64,000 bases of DNA from JBGAPH01 sp046349955 (GTDB taxonomy: Bacteria; Planctomycetota; Planctomycetia; Pirellulales; JBGAPH01): contig JAXMBI010000004.1 in the NCBI GenBank assembly GCA_046349955.1, forward strand, positions 62,001 to 126,000. Direction: 5' to 3'. Shown in pieces: positions 25,163 through 33,962 of this stretch. Every line of letters starts with the position of its first letter. The first letter of the stretch is position 1. A model generated the notes under the pieces. It was not told the origin of the DNA. It saw nothing but the letters and a program-made list of their open reading frames with translations, and ran no database searches. Made by a program: the position numbers and the translations under genes.

Positions 25163-27367
25163 TCAATTCGCCGCGGGCGGGCTGGCGAGGCGGCGCATCG
25201 CCTGTTCGGCGTTTTCACCGCTGGGGGCCTGCGGGTCCTCGAGTTTCTGCCGGGCCAGCTTTTGCTCGGCGTGCGGGTTGAGTCCGTCGAGTTCGAGGGC
25301 GCGCGCGGCCTGCGCCGCGGCCTCAGGGTCGCCCGCCAGGCTGAGCGCCCAGGCCAACCGCGCGTGCCCTAGCGCCCGGTTGGGAAACAACTCGACAGCG
25401 CGGCGAAACGCTTCCACCGTTCCCGCCAAGGCCGACGCTTCGCCCGCCCGATAGGCCGCCAGCCGCCAGATCCCCACTTGCGACCAGCCGGGCGCCGAGT
25501 GCGGATCGAGGGCGAGCATGCGCGCCGCGGCCTGTTCGAACCGCTGCCAACCGTCGGCGGTGGGCTGGGCGCGCCACGCTTGAAACCGCAACTCGGCCAG
25601 GCCGTTCCAAGGCTCAAGCGCACGCGGGTCTGCGGCGGCGCCGGCAAGGAGCAAGTTCTCAGCCTGAAAGCCATCGCCTTTCGCTGCTGCATCCCGCGCG
25701 CGGCGATCGAGCTGTCGCATTCGATACCCAGGCCAAGTCGAGGTCGACCAACACAGCACCGCGAGGCACAGCCCGCCCAGGCCCAGCGGCCAGCGGAAGG
25801 ACTTTGGCAGAGTGACCGTTGCCCCAGGGCTTGCCAGATTGAGGCTCAGCGCCAGCAACAACAGCAGCGAACCCGAAAGGGACGGAAACGCCAAGGCGCC
25901 CCCCGCCTGCAAGTTCAAGGCGAGGGCGCCCGCGGCCAAGAGCGCCGCTCCGGACGGAAAGCGGCCGTTGACGATCCAGGGCCCGTGCAGCGCGCCGACG
26001 CCGCTGATCGCCAGGCCGCCCACCAAGCACAGTCGCAACGACGGCGGCACCTCGGTCCAAGGACCAAGCAGCCAACTGGCGGCAAACCCCACCGCGCCCC
26101 CCAACACAACCCAGCGCGGGTCGACAGGCTCCGGGACCGTATCGAGCTTCGTGCCCCTGGCCCTGACCACGCTCCAGCCCACTGCCGCTAGCGCCGCCAC
26201 CAGCATCGCCAGCGCCGGCAACCCAGCGGTCGCCCCGACTTCGAACAGCAGGTTGTGTGGGTCCGCGATGTTCTCGCTCGCCTGCGGCAGCTTGTAGCGC
26301 GGGTAGTTCGCCTGAAAGTTGCCCGGCCCGACGCCCAACCAGGGATGATCGGCGATGAGCGCGGCGGTCGACTCCCAGTATTCGAGGCGATAGCCGAGCG
26401 ACTTGCGCGCTTCGGTGAGAAGTTTCAAATCAATCGCGCCCAGCCACCCCAATCCCGCCAACACCACTGCGCCGCCGAGCAAGATCCCAAGGCCGGCGCC
26501 GGCGGCTCGGCGAAGCGGCCAGCCGCGCGCTGCGCTGTAGACGGCGAGTATGCCTGCACTGGCCAGCCCGGCTAGGTAGCCGCTGCGGCTCTTGGTCAGC
26601 ACCAGCCCCAGGCCCATAACCGCTGCCGCGGCCAGCGGCGCGATCCAGGCCGTTGGCGGCCGTCGCGCGAGCGCCGTGACGACGCCGGCCCCGAGCGCGG
26701 CCACAGCCCACGCCACCAGGTAACCCGCCAAGGAATTGGTGAGCGCGAACGTGGCCACGGGTTCTAAACTGGCCAGCCGCTGTTCGAACAAAAACCGCTC
26801 CGGCGAGCCCGGGGGCGCCGAGATGCCGACCTCCTTGAGCATCTCTTCCGGAGCGCGGGCATACTCAGCGCGCGTCCAGGGCAACTCCCAGCCAAACTGA
26901 TAGAAGGCATAGGCGGCGAGAAACACTCCTGCGCCAACTCCCACGGCCACGGCCGCACGCGCGAGTGGCGGGCGCGAGAGAGTTTGTCGAAATACGAACC
27001 AAGCCGCCCCCAATCCCACCCATTCCCACAACATATTGAGGGCGGGTCGCGGCGCGCCGGTGCGCAGCGCCGCTAGTCCCGCCAGGCTATGCCAGGCGAG
27101 CAGCCCCGCCAGCAGCCAATCTGCGAGCTCCCAGCGCAGACGCACGGGGCCCCTGCGGGCTGCGGCGATCAGCCAGGCCGACGCGAGGGCAATCCAGGCC
27201 ACGACGAGCAGTTGTCCGTCTCCGTGGGTCGCGGCGGCCTCGGCCGGAAACGCCAACCGCGCGGCGAAGAGTCCCAGGGCGATGGAGAGGATGCCGAGTT
27301 CCGTCGACTCGAAGCCGCCGCTTACCGGCCGACGGTGGCTCGCCTTTTGCGTGTGCTTCTGCGCCAT
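25163..27367 (-). CDS. O-antigen ligase-family membrane protein with C-terminal TPRs
   Basis: 734 residues from the ATG at 27367. About twelve to fourteen transmembrane helices fill residues 25-590. The Wzy_C signature region has the long extracytoplasmic loop around SLGYRLEYWESTAALI, then HPWLGVGPGNFQANYPRY and DPHNLLFEVGATAG. The C-terminal 130 residues form TPR-like helices (AFRRAVELFPNRALGHARLA). Relatives ligate O-antigen or transfer glycans to proteins; the acceptor here is unknown. Glycan genes are not clustered nearby. It is divergent from the CBS gene across about 130 bases. Confidence 0.85.
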   Translation of the reverse strand: MAQKHTQKASHRRPVSGGFESTELGILSIALGLFAARLAFPAEAAATHGDGQLLVVAWIALASAWLIAAARRGPVRLRWELADWLLAGLLAWHSLAGLAALRTGAPRPALNMLWEWVGLGAAWFVFRQTLSRPPLARAAVAVGVGAGVFLAAYAFYQFGWELPWTRAEYARAPEEMLKEVGISAPPGSPERFLFEQRLASLEPVATFALTNSLAGYLVAWAVAALGAGVVTALARRPPTAWIAPLAAAAVMGLGLVLTKSRSGYLAGLASAGILAVYSAARGWPLRRAAGAGLGILLGGAVVLAGLGWLGAIDLKLLTEARKSLGYRLEYWESTAALIADHPWLGVGPGNFQANYPRYKLPQASENIADPHNLLFEVGATAGLPALAMLVAALAAVGWSVVRARGTKLDTVPEPVDPRWVVLGGAVGFAASWLLGPWTEVPPSLRLCLVGGLAISGVGALHGPWIVNGRFPSGAALLAAGALALNLQAGGALAFPSLSGSLLLLLALSLNLASPGATVTLPKSFRWPLGLGGLCLAVLCWSTSTWPGYRMRQLDRRARDAAAKGDGFQAENLLLAGAAADPRALEPWNGLAELRFQAWRAQPTADGWQRFEQAAARMLALDPHSAPGWSQVGIWRLAAYRAGEASALAGTVEAFRRAVELFPNRALGHARLAWALSLAGDPEAAAQAARALELDGLNPHAEQKLARQKLEDPQAPSGENAEQAMRRLASPPAAN

Positions 27368-27495
27368 GACGTAGGAAGGGTATGTCGCCTGCGCCGGGGG
27401 GAAACTTGCTTCGACGTCGCGCGACCGGCCGCCTACAATGCGCGTCCCGGCGCAAGCCGGACTTTCGCTCCCACCAGACACTAGCACGTACGACA

Positions 27496-28002
27496 ATGCA
27501 AGACACGGTCCGTTCTCTGATGCAGACGCCGCCGAGAGTGATCGACAGCTCGGCCTCGCTGGCGGAACTCGAACGCGCCTTCCTCGAAACGGGCGTCCGC
27601 AGCTTTCCCGTGGTCGAGCGCGGCCGGCTGGTGGGAATCGTCAGCCGCAGCGATGTCGTGCGGCAACTGTCGGTCGAACAGACCTTGGCGGAAAACGCCT
27701 CTTACGCCGAGCAAGAGGTCAGCGGCTTCGAAGACGAGCAGGAAGAGGCCGAACAGGCCGACGACCGGGTGGGGGATCAGGTTGGCCAGCGGCTCGAGGG
27801 GCTGCACGTGTCCGACGTGATGATTCGCCGCGTTCACACGATCGCGCCCGACGCTTCGCTCGGCGAGGCCGCCCAGCTGCTCGTCTCCAAACGCATTCAT
27901 CAGGCGCCGGTGGTGGAGGGAGACAAGGTGGTCGGCCTGCTGTCGGCCCTCGATTTCGCCCGCCCCTTCGCCGAGGGCCGCGTGCGCTGGGAGCGGTCAT
28001 GA
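27496..28002 (+). CDS. Two-CBS-domain protein
   Basis: 168 residues. Two CBS motifs (about 1-60: VRSLMQTPPRVIDSSASLAE; and about 105-165: VSDVMIRRVHTIAPDASLGE) form a Bateman module that would bind adenine nucleotides. Between them is a very acidic linker (EDEQEEAEQAD). Its stop overlaps the start of the next gene by four bases (ATGA at 27999), implying translational coupling to the Tat-exported protein. No obvious Shine-Dalgarno sequence is visible. Confidence 0.85.
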   Translation: MQDTVRSLMQTPPRVIDSSASLAELERAFLETGVRSFPVVERGRLVGIVSRSDVVRQLSVEQTLAENASYAEQEVSGFEDEQEEAEQADDRVGDQVGQRLEGLHVSDVMIRRVHTIAPDASLGEAAQLLVSKRIHQAPVVEGDKVVGLLSALDFARPFAEGRVRWERS

Positions 28003-29468
28003 TCACTCGACGGGCGATGTTGGCGGCGGGGCTGGGGCTGGCGACGGAGTTGGCCGCCCCCGGTGCGGCGCGATCACAGGCCCTGCCGCAGGGCAACCAG
28101 CCGGGGCGCCGCGGGCCATCGCTGCGCGAGCCGCTGCCGGCCTCCAGAGCGCCGCGCTCGAGCCGGCTGCCGGTGTTCACGGGATCCGTCGACCATTTCG
28201 GTTGGGTCGTCGCTCCCACGTCGCGTTTCGTCGACCTTGTTGCTCCTCCCTGGCCCCTGCACGTCGCGGTGTTTCACGTCTCCGACGACCAAGTGCGGGT
28301 CGACGATCCGATTTCCGGGCGGCCGCAGGGACCGGCGAAGCTGCGACAGGTGATCGCAAAGTTCCGCCAGCACACGCCGCGGGCCGTCGTGGGCGCCTAT
28401 CTCAGCGGAACGGCGGTCGGCACCCGGGAGATGATCGCCGAGCGCAAGAGTTGGCCCGCCAATTTGCTCGAGCCGCAGGCGGCGCTGCGCAAATTCCTGA
28501 TCATTCCGCCGCGCGCGCCAGCTTGCTATGCCACGATCAACCTCGATCTGCCCGACGCGCGCCGCATTTGGGCCGAACTGCTCGCTCGGGAGTTGCTCGC
28601 CCGTCGGCGGGAGTTTGGCTATCAGCTCGGCTATCTCGATGAGTTCGCGCACCCGACGGCCGACCCTCGAGGATTCCGCTGGGCCAACACGTGCGACCTC
28701 TTGCAGCAGGTTCGCAGGCGGCTGCACGACGAGGGGATGGCGCTGGGCATCAACGTCAGCCTGCCGCTGCGTGGCGAACTGCGGGAGGATCTCGATCTCC
28801 TGCTGGCGAGCGTCGACTTCATTTCCATCGAGGGCTTTGCCAGCCGAGAGGTGTGTTCGCAGCAGTTCTTTCCCCAATTAGTCGACAATTTGCGCTACCT
28901 GCTGCGGGCGGGACTGGCGATCGGGCTCATTCCGATCACCGATCCGGTCGAGAACCGCCGCGGCCGCCGTGTGACCGAAGTGGCCAATGCCCCCGAGGGA
29001 GGCCTGCGGGTCGTGTGCGACGGCCCTCATTGGCTGGCCGACACTGCGACCAAGACCGTGAGGCTGGCGGGGGTGCATGCCGAGCTCGAGGATCTGGCCT
29101 TCCCGGCGACCACCGTTTCCGACACGACGTTTGACCTGCCCTCGGCGCCCCGTGTGGGAACGATCCGGCCCGGCGCCGCGGCCAAGGCCTGGTTCCTGTT
29201 CTCGGATTCCGAGCCGACCGCCGCGATGATGTTGATCGCCAAATCTCAAGCCGAGGAGCGCGGCTACGTGTTGACCTCGCCGGGGCTCGAGCTGCCTTGG
29301 GCCGAATGGCCGCGGACCAAGGGGGTGCGGACTTCCGACTATTCGATCCGCGAAGTGACGGACGCGGGCCAGGTGAAACTGGTCACCTGCGACTTCGCTG
29401 CGGAGCGACTGTTTGTCGATCTGCAGGAGCGGCACGTGTGGTTCGAACCCCTCACGGCGCGCAAATAG
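27999..29468 (+). CDS. Tat-exported protein, possible glycoside-hydrolase-like barrel
   Basis: 489 residues. Twin-arginine signal MITRRAMLAAGLGLATELAA. The central region (about 60-330) alternates strands and helices, with acidic residues at strand ends (YQLGYLDEFAHP, DFISIEGFAS, LGINVSLPL), as in TIM-barrel glycosidases. No family is recognised with certainty. The C-terminal 130 residues look like an all-beta domain. Coupled by ATGA to the CBS protein gene. A bidirectional terminator follows (29513-29549). Confidence 0.7.
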   Translation: MITRRAMLAAGLGLATELAAPGAARSQALPQGNQPGRRGPSLREPLPASRAPRSSRLPVFTGSVDHFGWVVAPTSRFVDLVAPPWPLHVAVFHVSDDQVRVDDPISGRPQGPAKLRQVIAKFRQHTPRAVVGAYLSGTAVGTREMIAERKSWPANLLEPQAALRKFLIIPPRAPACYATINLDLPDARRIWAELLARELLARRREFGYQLGYLDEFAHPTADPRGFRWANTCDLLQQVRRRLHDEGMALGINVSLPLRGELREDLDLLLASVDFISIEGFASREVCSQQFFPQLVDNLRYLLRAGLAIGLIPITDPVENRRGRRVTEVANAPEGGLRVVCDGPHWLADTATKTVRLAGVHAELEDLAFPATTVSDTTFDLPSAPRVGTIRPGAAAKAWFLFSDSEPTAAMMLIAKSQAEERGYVLTSPGLELPWAEWPRTKGVRTSDYSIREVTDAGQVKLVTCDFAAERLFVDLQERHVWFEPLTARK

Positions 29469-29512
29469 CGACGCTGCGCCGTCGACGGGGGGCGCGCGGT
29501 CCACAAACACCG

Positions 29513-29549
29513 GCAGCCGCCAACCCCTTATATCAAGGTTGGCGGCTGC
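29513..29549. terminator. Bidirectional terminator between convergent genes
   Basis: A perfect 13-base stem (GCAGCCGCCAACC with GGTTGGCGGCTGC) around an 11-base AT-rich loop. It lies between the rightward Tat-exported gene and the leftward Cys-rich lipoprotein gene. Confidence 0.75.
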
Positions 29550-29615
29550 GTGCTGCTCTTGATTCGGCGCAGGCGTCCCGGCGAAAGGCGGCCCAGCCGC
29601 TCGAGCAAGAGAGCG

Positions 29616-30083
29616 TTAGCGACCGATCGAGGCCGGGTTGCGGGCCAGGAAGTCGCGCGGCCCGCGGGTCGTGTAGTACGGATAGGTGACCGAGCCAGCG
29701 TTCTGCACGTTGTAGCCGTCGCCTGCGTTGGCGGCTTCTTGGTTGCCAGCCACGCGCTCGGCGTGGTTGCTCGTGTGTCCCGCCGCGCAGTCGCGGCAGC
29801 GATTATGCTTGGCCCAGAAGAAGCCCTTATACGGCTTTCCGCAGCCCTCGCAGGTGCTGCCCCCGCAGCCTCCGCCGCAGTTGCCGCAGCCTCCGCCACA
29901 GTTTCCGCAGCCCGGGCTCAGGTAGCCGTCGGTGCTCCAGTCGCCGCCGCAGCAGGTCTGGTAGCAGCCCGACCACATGCCACAGCCGTCCCAGGAGTGG
30001 CAGAACAAACGCTCGAGGGCATAGCAACCGCTCGAGGTCGAGAGCATGAGGGCCGCGAAGGCGGCCAGCAACAGTCGTCGCAT
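29616..30083 (-). CDS. Small Cys/Gly-rich lipoprotein
   Basis: 155 residues from the ATG at 30083. A signal peptide ends in a lipobox-like TSSGC. The mature part contains repeated GCGNCGGG units and about twenty cysteines in CxxC spacing (CEGCGKPY, CRDCAAGH), which could bind metal or form disulfides. The C-terminal 50 residues are not Cys-rich. Planctomycete genomes carry comparable small Cys-rich lipoproteins; function is unknown. Confidence 0.75.
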   Translation of the reverse strand: MRRLLLAAFAALMLSTSSGCYALERLFCHSWDGCGMWSGCYQTCCGGDWSTDGYLSPGCGNCGGGCGNCGGGCGGSTCEGCGKPYKGFFWAKHNRCRDCAAGHTSNHAERVAGNQEAANAGDGYNVQNAGSVTYPYYTTRGPRDFLARNPASIGR

Positions 30084-30642
30084 GGTATTTGGATTCCTTT
30101 CCACGAGGCTGGGTCTTGCGCTTGGGGTACAGGGCGCCCGAGGCGGGCGGGCGCTCCCGTAAGCGGGGGTGGCTTCCGGGGGCCGGCGGCGGCCCGCGGC
30201 GCGGTTTCGCGCGGCGTTGGCCCGCCAGCAGCAGCCGGGAAACACGCCCCTGCGTCGTTCTCGGCAGGCCCGGTCCGGCGACTCGAAATCGCCGGTCCGC
30301 GGGCTGCCTGTGAGGTGTATCGGCGGGCATTTTCGGAGAGTTCAGCAATATCGCTAGAACCGGCCGTAACCGCAGCTTAGCTACGCCCCGCAGGCTTTTC
30401 CCACGAATCAGGGTCGGCGATCGATGCCCAAGTTTCCTGGATCACCAAATCGTTGAAGTGCCCTCAGAGCTTGGTTACCATGAAATGGACGGTTCTCCGC
30501 GGCCGACCGCCGGACCAACCGTTGGGATGCGTGCTGCTCGACCCCGGGGCGTCTCTCCTCCAGCGGACGCGCGATCCGAGTGGCCGTTTTGTCCGTCGCC
30601 CTCCGCCGCACCCTAGTCCTCCTCAGGCTTGAAGACGCATCT
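30084..30642. other. 559-base gene-free region
   Basis: No convincing coding sequence. It contains GC-rich short dyads, for example CGGCGA and TCGCCG around a 7-base spacer near 30278-30296. It must hold the divergent promoters for the Cys-rich lipoprotein and the dockerin/PEP-CTERM gene. No clear Shine-Dalgarno sequence precedes 30643. Confidence 0.4.
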
Positions 30643-31479
30643 ATGCGACGCATTCTAGCTCTTTTGCTTGGCGCTTCGGTGCTGACCGCCTCGGCCCAGG
30701 CCGCCCTGCTCACGCTCACGGTCAACCAGACGACCGGCGAGGCCTGGATCGAGAACAAGTCGGCCGAGACGATCATTTTCGACGGCTACCAGATCACGTC
30801 GGCCGCCAAACACCTGAACAAGGACACCTGGCGCAGTTTCCAGGACTGGATTGCCGCCGACCCGACCGCCGCCAGTGCAGCGCTGAAAAGCTTGACCTGG
30901 GGCGAGTTTGTCACCAACCCCGATAGCCTGGTGGAAGTCAATCTGGCGTCGGAGACTACCGCCAATCCTGGCTTCAAAGTAGCCATCGGCACGCCGGTGT
31001 CGCAGTTCGTGGCTAACGACTTGGGCTTCTTCTTCAGCGACTTCACCAAGCCCGCGTCTCAGCGCAACACGGCGGGCCTGATCGACCTCGTGGGGTCGAA
31101 TCCCCATCCGTGGCAGAACGGCACGAACCCGCTCGACACCGACAATAGCGGCGGCGACCCGGTGGCCCTCGACGCCCTAGTGGTGATCAACGCCCTCAAC
31201 GACGGCGGCGCCCGCGCCCTGCCTGTGCCTCCGGTCGCCCCGAATCTGCCCCCTCCATTCCTCGACGTGAACGGCGACGACCAACTCTCGCCGCTCGACG
31301 CCCTGATGGTGATCAACCATCTGAACTCGGTTGCGGGTGCCCAGGCCGTGCCTGAGCCTTCGACCGGCGTTCTGGCCCTAGGCGGTTTGGGCGCGCTTCT
31401 GGTGATGGGGGGCGGCTACGGCTGGAGCCGCCGCAAGCAGCGGCTGGCTGTCGCGAAGGCGGCCCGCAGCGCGCAGTAG
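30643..31479 (+). CDS. Exported protein with dockerin repeats and PEP-CTERM sorting signal
   Basis: 278 residues with a signal peptide (ends near ASAQA). A beta-rich N-terminal domain (about 20-165) is followed by two dockerin type I-like calcium loops (DTDNSGGDPVALDALVVIN and DVNGDDQLSPLDALMVIN). The PEP-CTERM tail is VPEPSTG, a hydrophobic helix, then a basic cluster (SRRKQR). PEP-CTERM proteins are processed by exosortase; no exosortase lies in this window. Dockerins normally bind cohesins, but in planctomycetes they are widespread without known partners. Confidence 0.85.
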   Translation: MRRILALLLGASVLTASAQAALLTLTVNQTTGEAWIENKSAETIIFDGYQITSAAKHLNKDTWRSFQDWIAADPTAASAALKSLTWGEFVTNPDSLVEVNLASETTANPGFKVAIGTPVSQFVANDLGFFFSDFTKPASQRNTAGLIDLVGSNPHPWQNGTNPLDTDNSGGDPVALDALVVINALNDGGARALPVPPVAPNLPPPFLDVNGDDQLSPLDALMVINHLNSVAGAQAVPEPSTGVLALGGLGALLVMGGGYGWSRRKQRLAVAKAARSAQ

Positions 31480-31583
31480 CGCTCCGCTGCGAACTTTGCG
31501 CCCTCTTTGCCGCCGGTGCAAGAAGCAGTACGATACATGCGTTCATGTATCGACTGACTTTCGGCCACCGAGGGCCCGCGGCG

Positions 31584-32666
31584 ATGAGCGAGCGACCGGA
31601 GCGAAACGTGCGCGGCCGCGGCGCGCAGATCGAGCCGGCGAATCGCTTTCTCGCCACTCATCGCGAAGACGATTGGGAGCAACTCGCGGCCGACGACGAG
31701 TTGCTCGCCGACGATCGCCGCCTTCCCACCGAGTTCCTGCCCGACGCTTCCCAGTCGATCCTCAGCGAGAACGATAGCCCCGACGTCGGCTTCCGCTACA
31801 GCATCAACCCCTACCGCGGCTGCGAACATGGCTGCGCCTATTGCTATGCTCGGCCGGGGCACGAGTACCTGGGGTTCAACGCCGGGCTCGACTTCGAAAC
31901 CAAGGTGATGGTCAAGCACGACGCCCCCGCGCTGCTGCGCAAGGCGCTCCTGCGGCCCAAGTGGCGCGGCGAGGCCATCGCCATCTCCGGCGTCACCGAT
32001 TGCTACCAACCGGCCGAGCGCCGCTACGAACTCACCCGCGGCTGCTTGCAGGTGGCGATCGAGTTCCGCCAGGCGGTTTCACTGGTGACCAAAAACGCGC
32101 TGGTGCTCCGCGACCTCGACATGCTCCGCGAGCTTGCGGCGTTGAACTTGGTGCATGTGTACCTGAGCGTGACCACGCTCGATGCAGGTTTGGCCGGCCG
32201 CCTCGAACCGCGCACCTCGCGTCCCGCGGCCCGGCTCGAGGCGGTGCGCCGCCTGGCCGCCGCGGGCGTGCCCGTGGGCGTCTTAACCGCCCCCGTGATC
32301 CCTGCGGTCAACGATAGCGAGCTGCCGGCGCTGTTGCAGGCGGCGGCCGAGGCCGGGGCGCAGACCGCGGGCTACGTGCTCTTGCGGTTGCCGCTCGCGG
32401 TGCGGCCGATCTTCGAAGACTGGCTCGCGCGAAATCTACCCGACCGGGCCGAGCGCGTGCTGGCCCGCGTGCGCGATACGCGCGGCGGCCGCCTGAACGA
32501 CGCGGAGTTCGGCCGCCGCATGCGCGGCCAGGGAGAATACGCGGACGGCATCCACCGCACCTTCGAGGTCTTCGCCCGCAAGTTCGGGCTCGATCGCCGA
32601 CTGCCGCCGCACGACACGGCGCTGTTCCGCCGGCCGGATGCGGCTGGGCAGAAACGGTTGTTCTGA
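31584..32666 (+). CDS. PA0069-family radical SAM protein
   Basis: 360 residues from the ATG at 31584 (an ATG at 31545 is possible). The iron-sulfur motif is C80-x3-C84-x2-C87 (CEHGCAYC) within a sequence typical of PA0069-type proteins, related to spore photoproduct lyase: GFRYSINPYRGC, then the glycine-rich block GVTDCYQPAERRY and VTKNALVLRDLDML. Reaction and substrate are unknown. It stands alone, convergent with the outer-membrane protein gene. Confidence 0.9.
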   Translation: MSERPERNVRGRGAQIEPANRFLATHREDDWEQLAADDELLADDRRLPTEFLPDASQSILSENDSPDVGFRYSINPYRGCEHGCAYCYARPGHEYLGFNAGLDFETKVMVKHDAPALLRKALLRPKWRGEAIAISGVTDCYQPAERRYELTRGCLQVAIEFRQAVSLVTKNALVLRDLDMLRELAALNLVHVYLSVTTLDAGLAGRLEPRTSRPAARLEAVRRLAAAGVPVGVLTAPVIPAVNDSELPALLQAAAEAGAQTAGYVLLRLPLAVRPIFEDWLARNLPDRAERVLARVRDTRGGRLNDAEFGRRMRGQGEYADGIHRTFEVFARKFGLDRRLPPHDTALFRRPDAAGQKRLF

Positions 32667-32680
32667 CGAGCCCGCCCACT

Positions 32681-32700
32681 CCCCGGCCTGAAGGCCGGGG
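32681..32700. terminator. Strong hairpin between convergent genes
   Basis: CCCCGGCC and GGCCGGGG pair perfectly around TGAA. It is 14 bases after the radical SAM stop and 56 bases after the end of the opposing gene. It may serve both strands and may be one copy of a short dispersed hairpin family. Confidence 0.55.
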
Positions 32701-32756
32701 CTACGCAAACAGGTGGGCCGTCAGTCCAGCGCGTCGACGAGAGAGCAGCCGCTCTT

Positions 32757-33794
32757 TCAGTACGTCAGATGCCGGCTGGGGTTCCACGGCCAGTAGCTCT
32801 TGCGGGCGCCGCCGAAGCGGAACTCGGCGCCGCCGGTGACCGAGATGTTGTTCATCGTGGTCAGGCCGCCTGGGGCGCCGAAAGCCACGTTGTCGAGCAA
32901 CTCGACGCGGATCGCCAGCCGATCGTCCCAGCGGTACTTCAGCCCGACGCCCCAAGGCAAGCCGAGCAGCAACTGGTTGAAGAGGCGGTCGTTCTGGTCG
33001 TGGTACTCGAACTGCGCGAGACCGAGCCCAAGCAACCCATAGGGGCGCCACTTGGCGTCTCCCCAGGGGTAATAGAGGAAGCTGAAGTCCCACACAACCG
33101 CCCGGCTGTTGTCGCGCACGAGCACGCTGGGCACCGGATAGTCGATGCTGGGCTTGGCCTGCCCCAGGCGCATCTCAGCGCCCATGTAGGGGTCGAAGTC
33201 CCAACCCAAACGTACGCCGCCAAAGCCGCCGGAGCCCTGGTTCACCTCGCCCGGCACGAGGCCCTGGGCGAACATACCGCCGAAGTACCAGCTAATGCTC
33301 CAGGGGCGGTTCATCCAGCTTCCCCGCAGCAGCGGCCGCCCGCGCCCGGTGAACCGCGGTTCTTCCGCGAGCGGCTTGCCCCAATAGTCCATTCCCAGCC
33401 AGGAAACGAGCCAGTGGCTGTGTTGCTGTGGCTCTTCTTCCCCGGCTGTCAGCGCCATGCCCGGTTGATTCGGGTTGGGGCCGATCCAGTCGCCGGGCAG
33501 GGTGTCGTTGTCGGGCGAGACCTGTGTGGTGAGATCGGGCTCTTCGCCAAACACTTGCCCCGCGCCCAGGTCTTCGGCCGAGTGCTGGTCGAACGTGCCG
33601 TCGTTGAGCTGCGCGGTGCGGACGGGCGCACCGCGATTGATGAGAAACGTTGTGCCGCGGCCGAGCGAATCCTGGTGCGCGGCCGCCTGAATCGCCGTGG
33701 GATCGCCGACGAGCAGTCCCTGCGCCCGCGCAGGGCGGGGCGCTGCGAGCGCGGCGCAGGCGGTCAGCAACAGCGTTGGCAGGGCCAATCGCAT
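32757..33794 (-). CDS. Outer-membrane beta-barrel protein
   Basis: 345 residues with a signal peptide (ends near ARAQG). The first 120 mature residues are non-barrel sequence. From about residue 160 there are eight or so amphipathic strands with aromatic girdles (FGGVRLGWDFDP, YMGAEMRLG, AVVWDFSFLYYPWG, PYGLLGLGLAQFEY, IRVELLDNVAFG), as in small eight-stranded OmpA-like or outer-membrane protein W-type barrels. Function unknown. Divergent from the giant haem protein gene. Confidence 0.75.
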   Translation of the reverse strand: MRLALPTLLLTACAALAAPRPARAQGLLVGDPTAIQAAAHQDSLGRGTTFLINRGAPVRTAQLNDGTFDQHSAEDLGAGQVFGEEPDLTTQVSPDNDTLPGDWIGPNPNQPGMALTAGEEEPQQHSHWLVSWLGMDYWGKPLAEEPRFTGRGRPLLRGSWMNRPWSISWYFGGMFAQGLVPGEVNQGSGGFGGVRLGWDFDPYMGAEMRLGQAKPSIDYPVPSVLVRDNSRAVVWDFSFLYYPWGDAKWRPYGLLGLGLAQFEYHDQNDRLFNQLLLGLPWGVGLKYRWDDRLAIRVELLDNVAFGAPGGLTTMNNISVTGGAEFRFGGARKSYWPWNPSRHLTY

Positions 33795-33962
33795 CCTTGG
33801 CGAAACCGCTCCCCGAAATGGACTGCCCCGGTTGCCCCCTTGCGACGGACTCGAGCCCGCCTAGCGTGGGGTCTTGCTGAAAGGCCGCGGATTATCGTGA
33901 GGGGGTGGAGTTTGTGTCAACGCGGCCTGCGGGTTTGCTTGTCGGGTCTGGGCCGTCCGACT

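Noticed and set aside
27438..27998. Upstream extension of the Tat-exported protein
   Set aside because: It overlaps the CBS gene in another frame; the twin-arginine signal begins at the ATG at 27999.
32769..33962. Upstream extension of the giant haem protein across the divergent outer-membrane gene
   Set aside because: The extension is antisense to a convincing outer-membrane protein; the signal helix places the start near 33963 or 34020.
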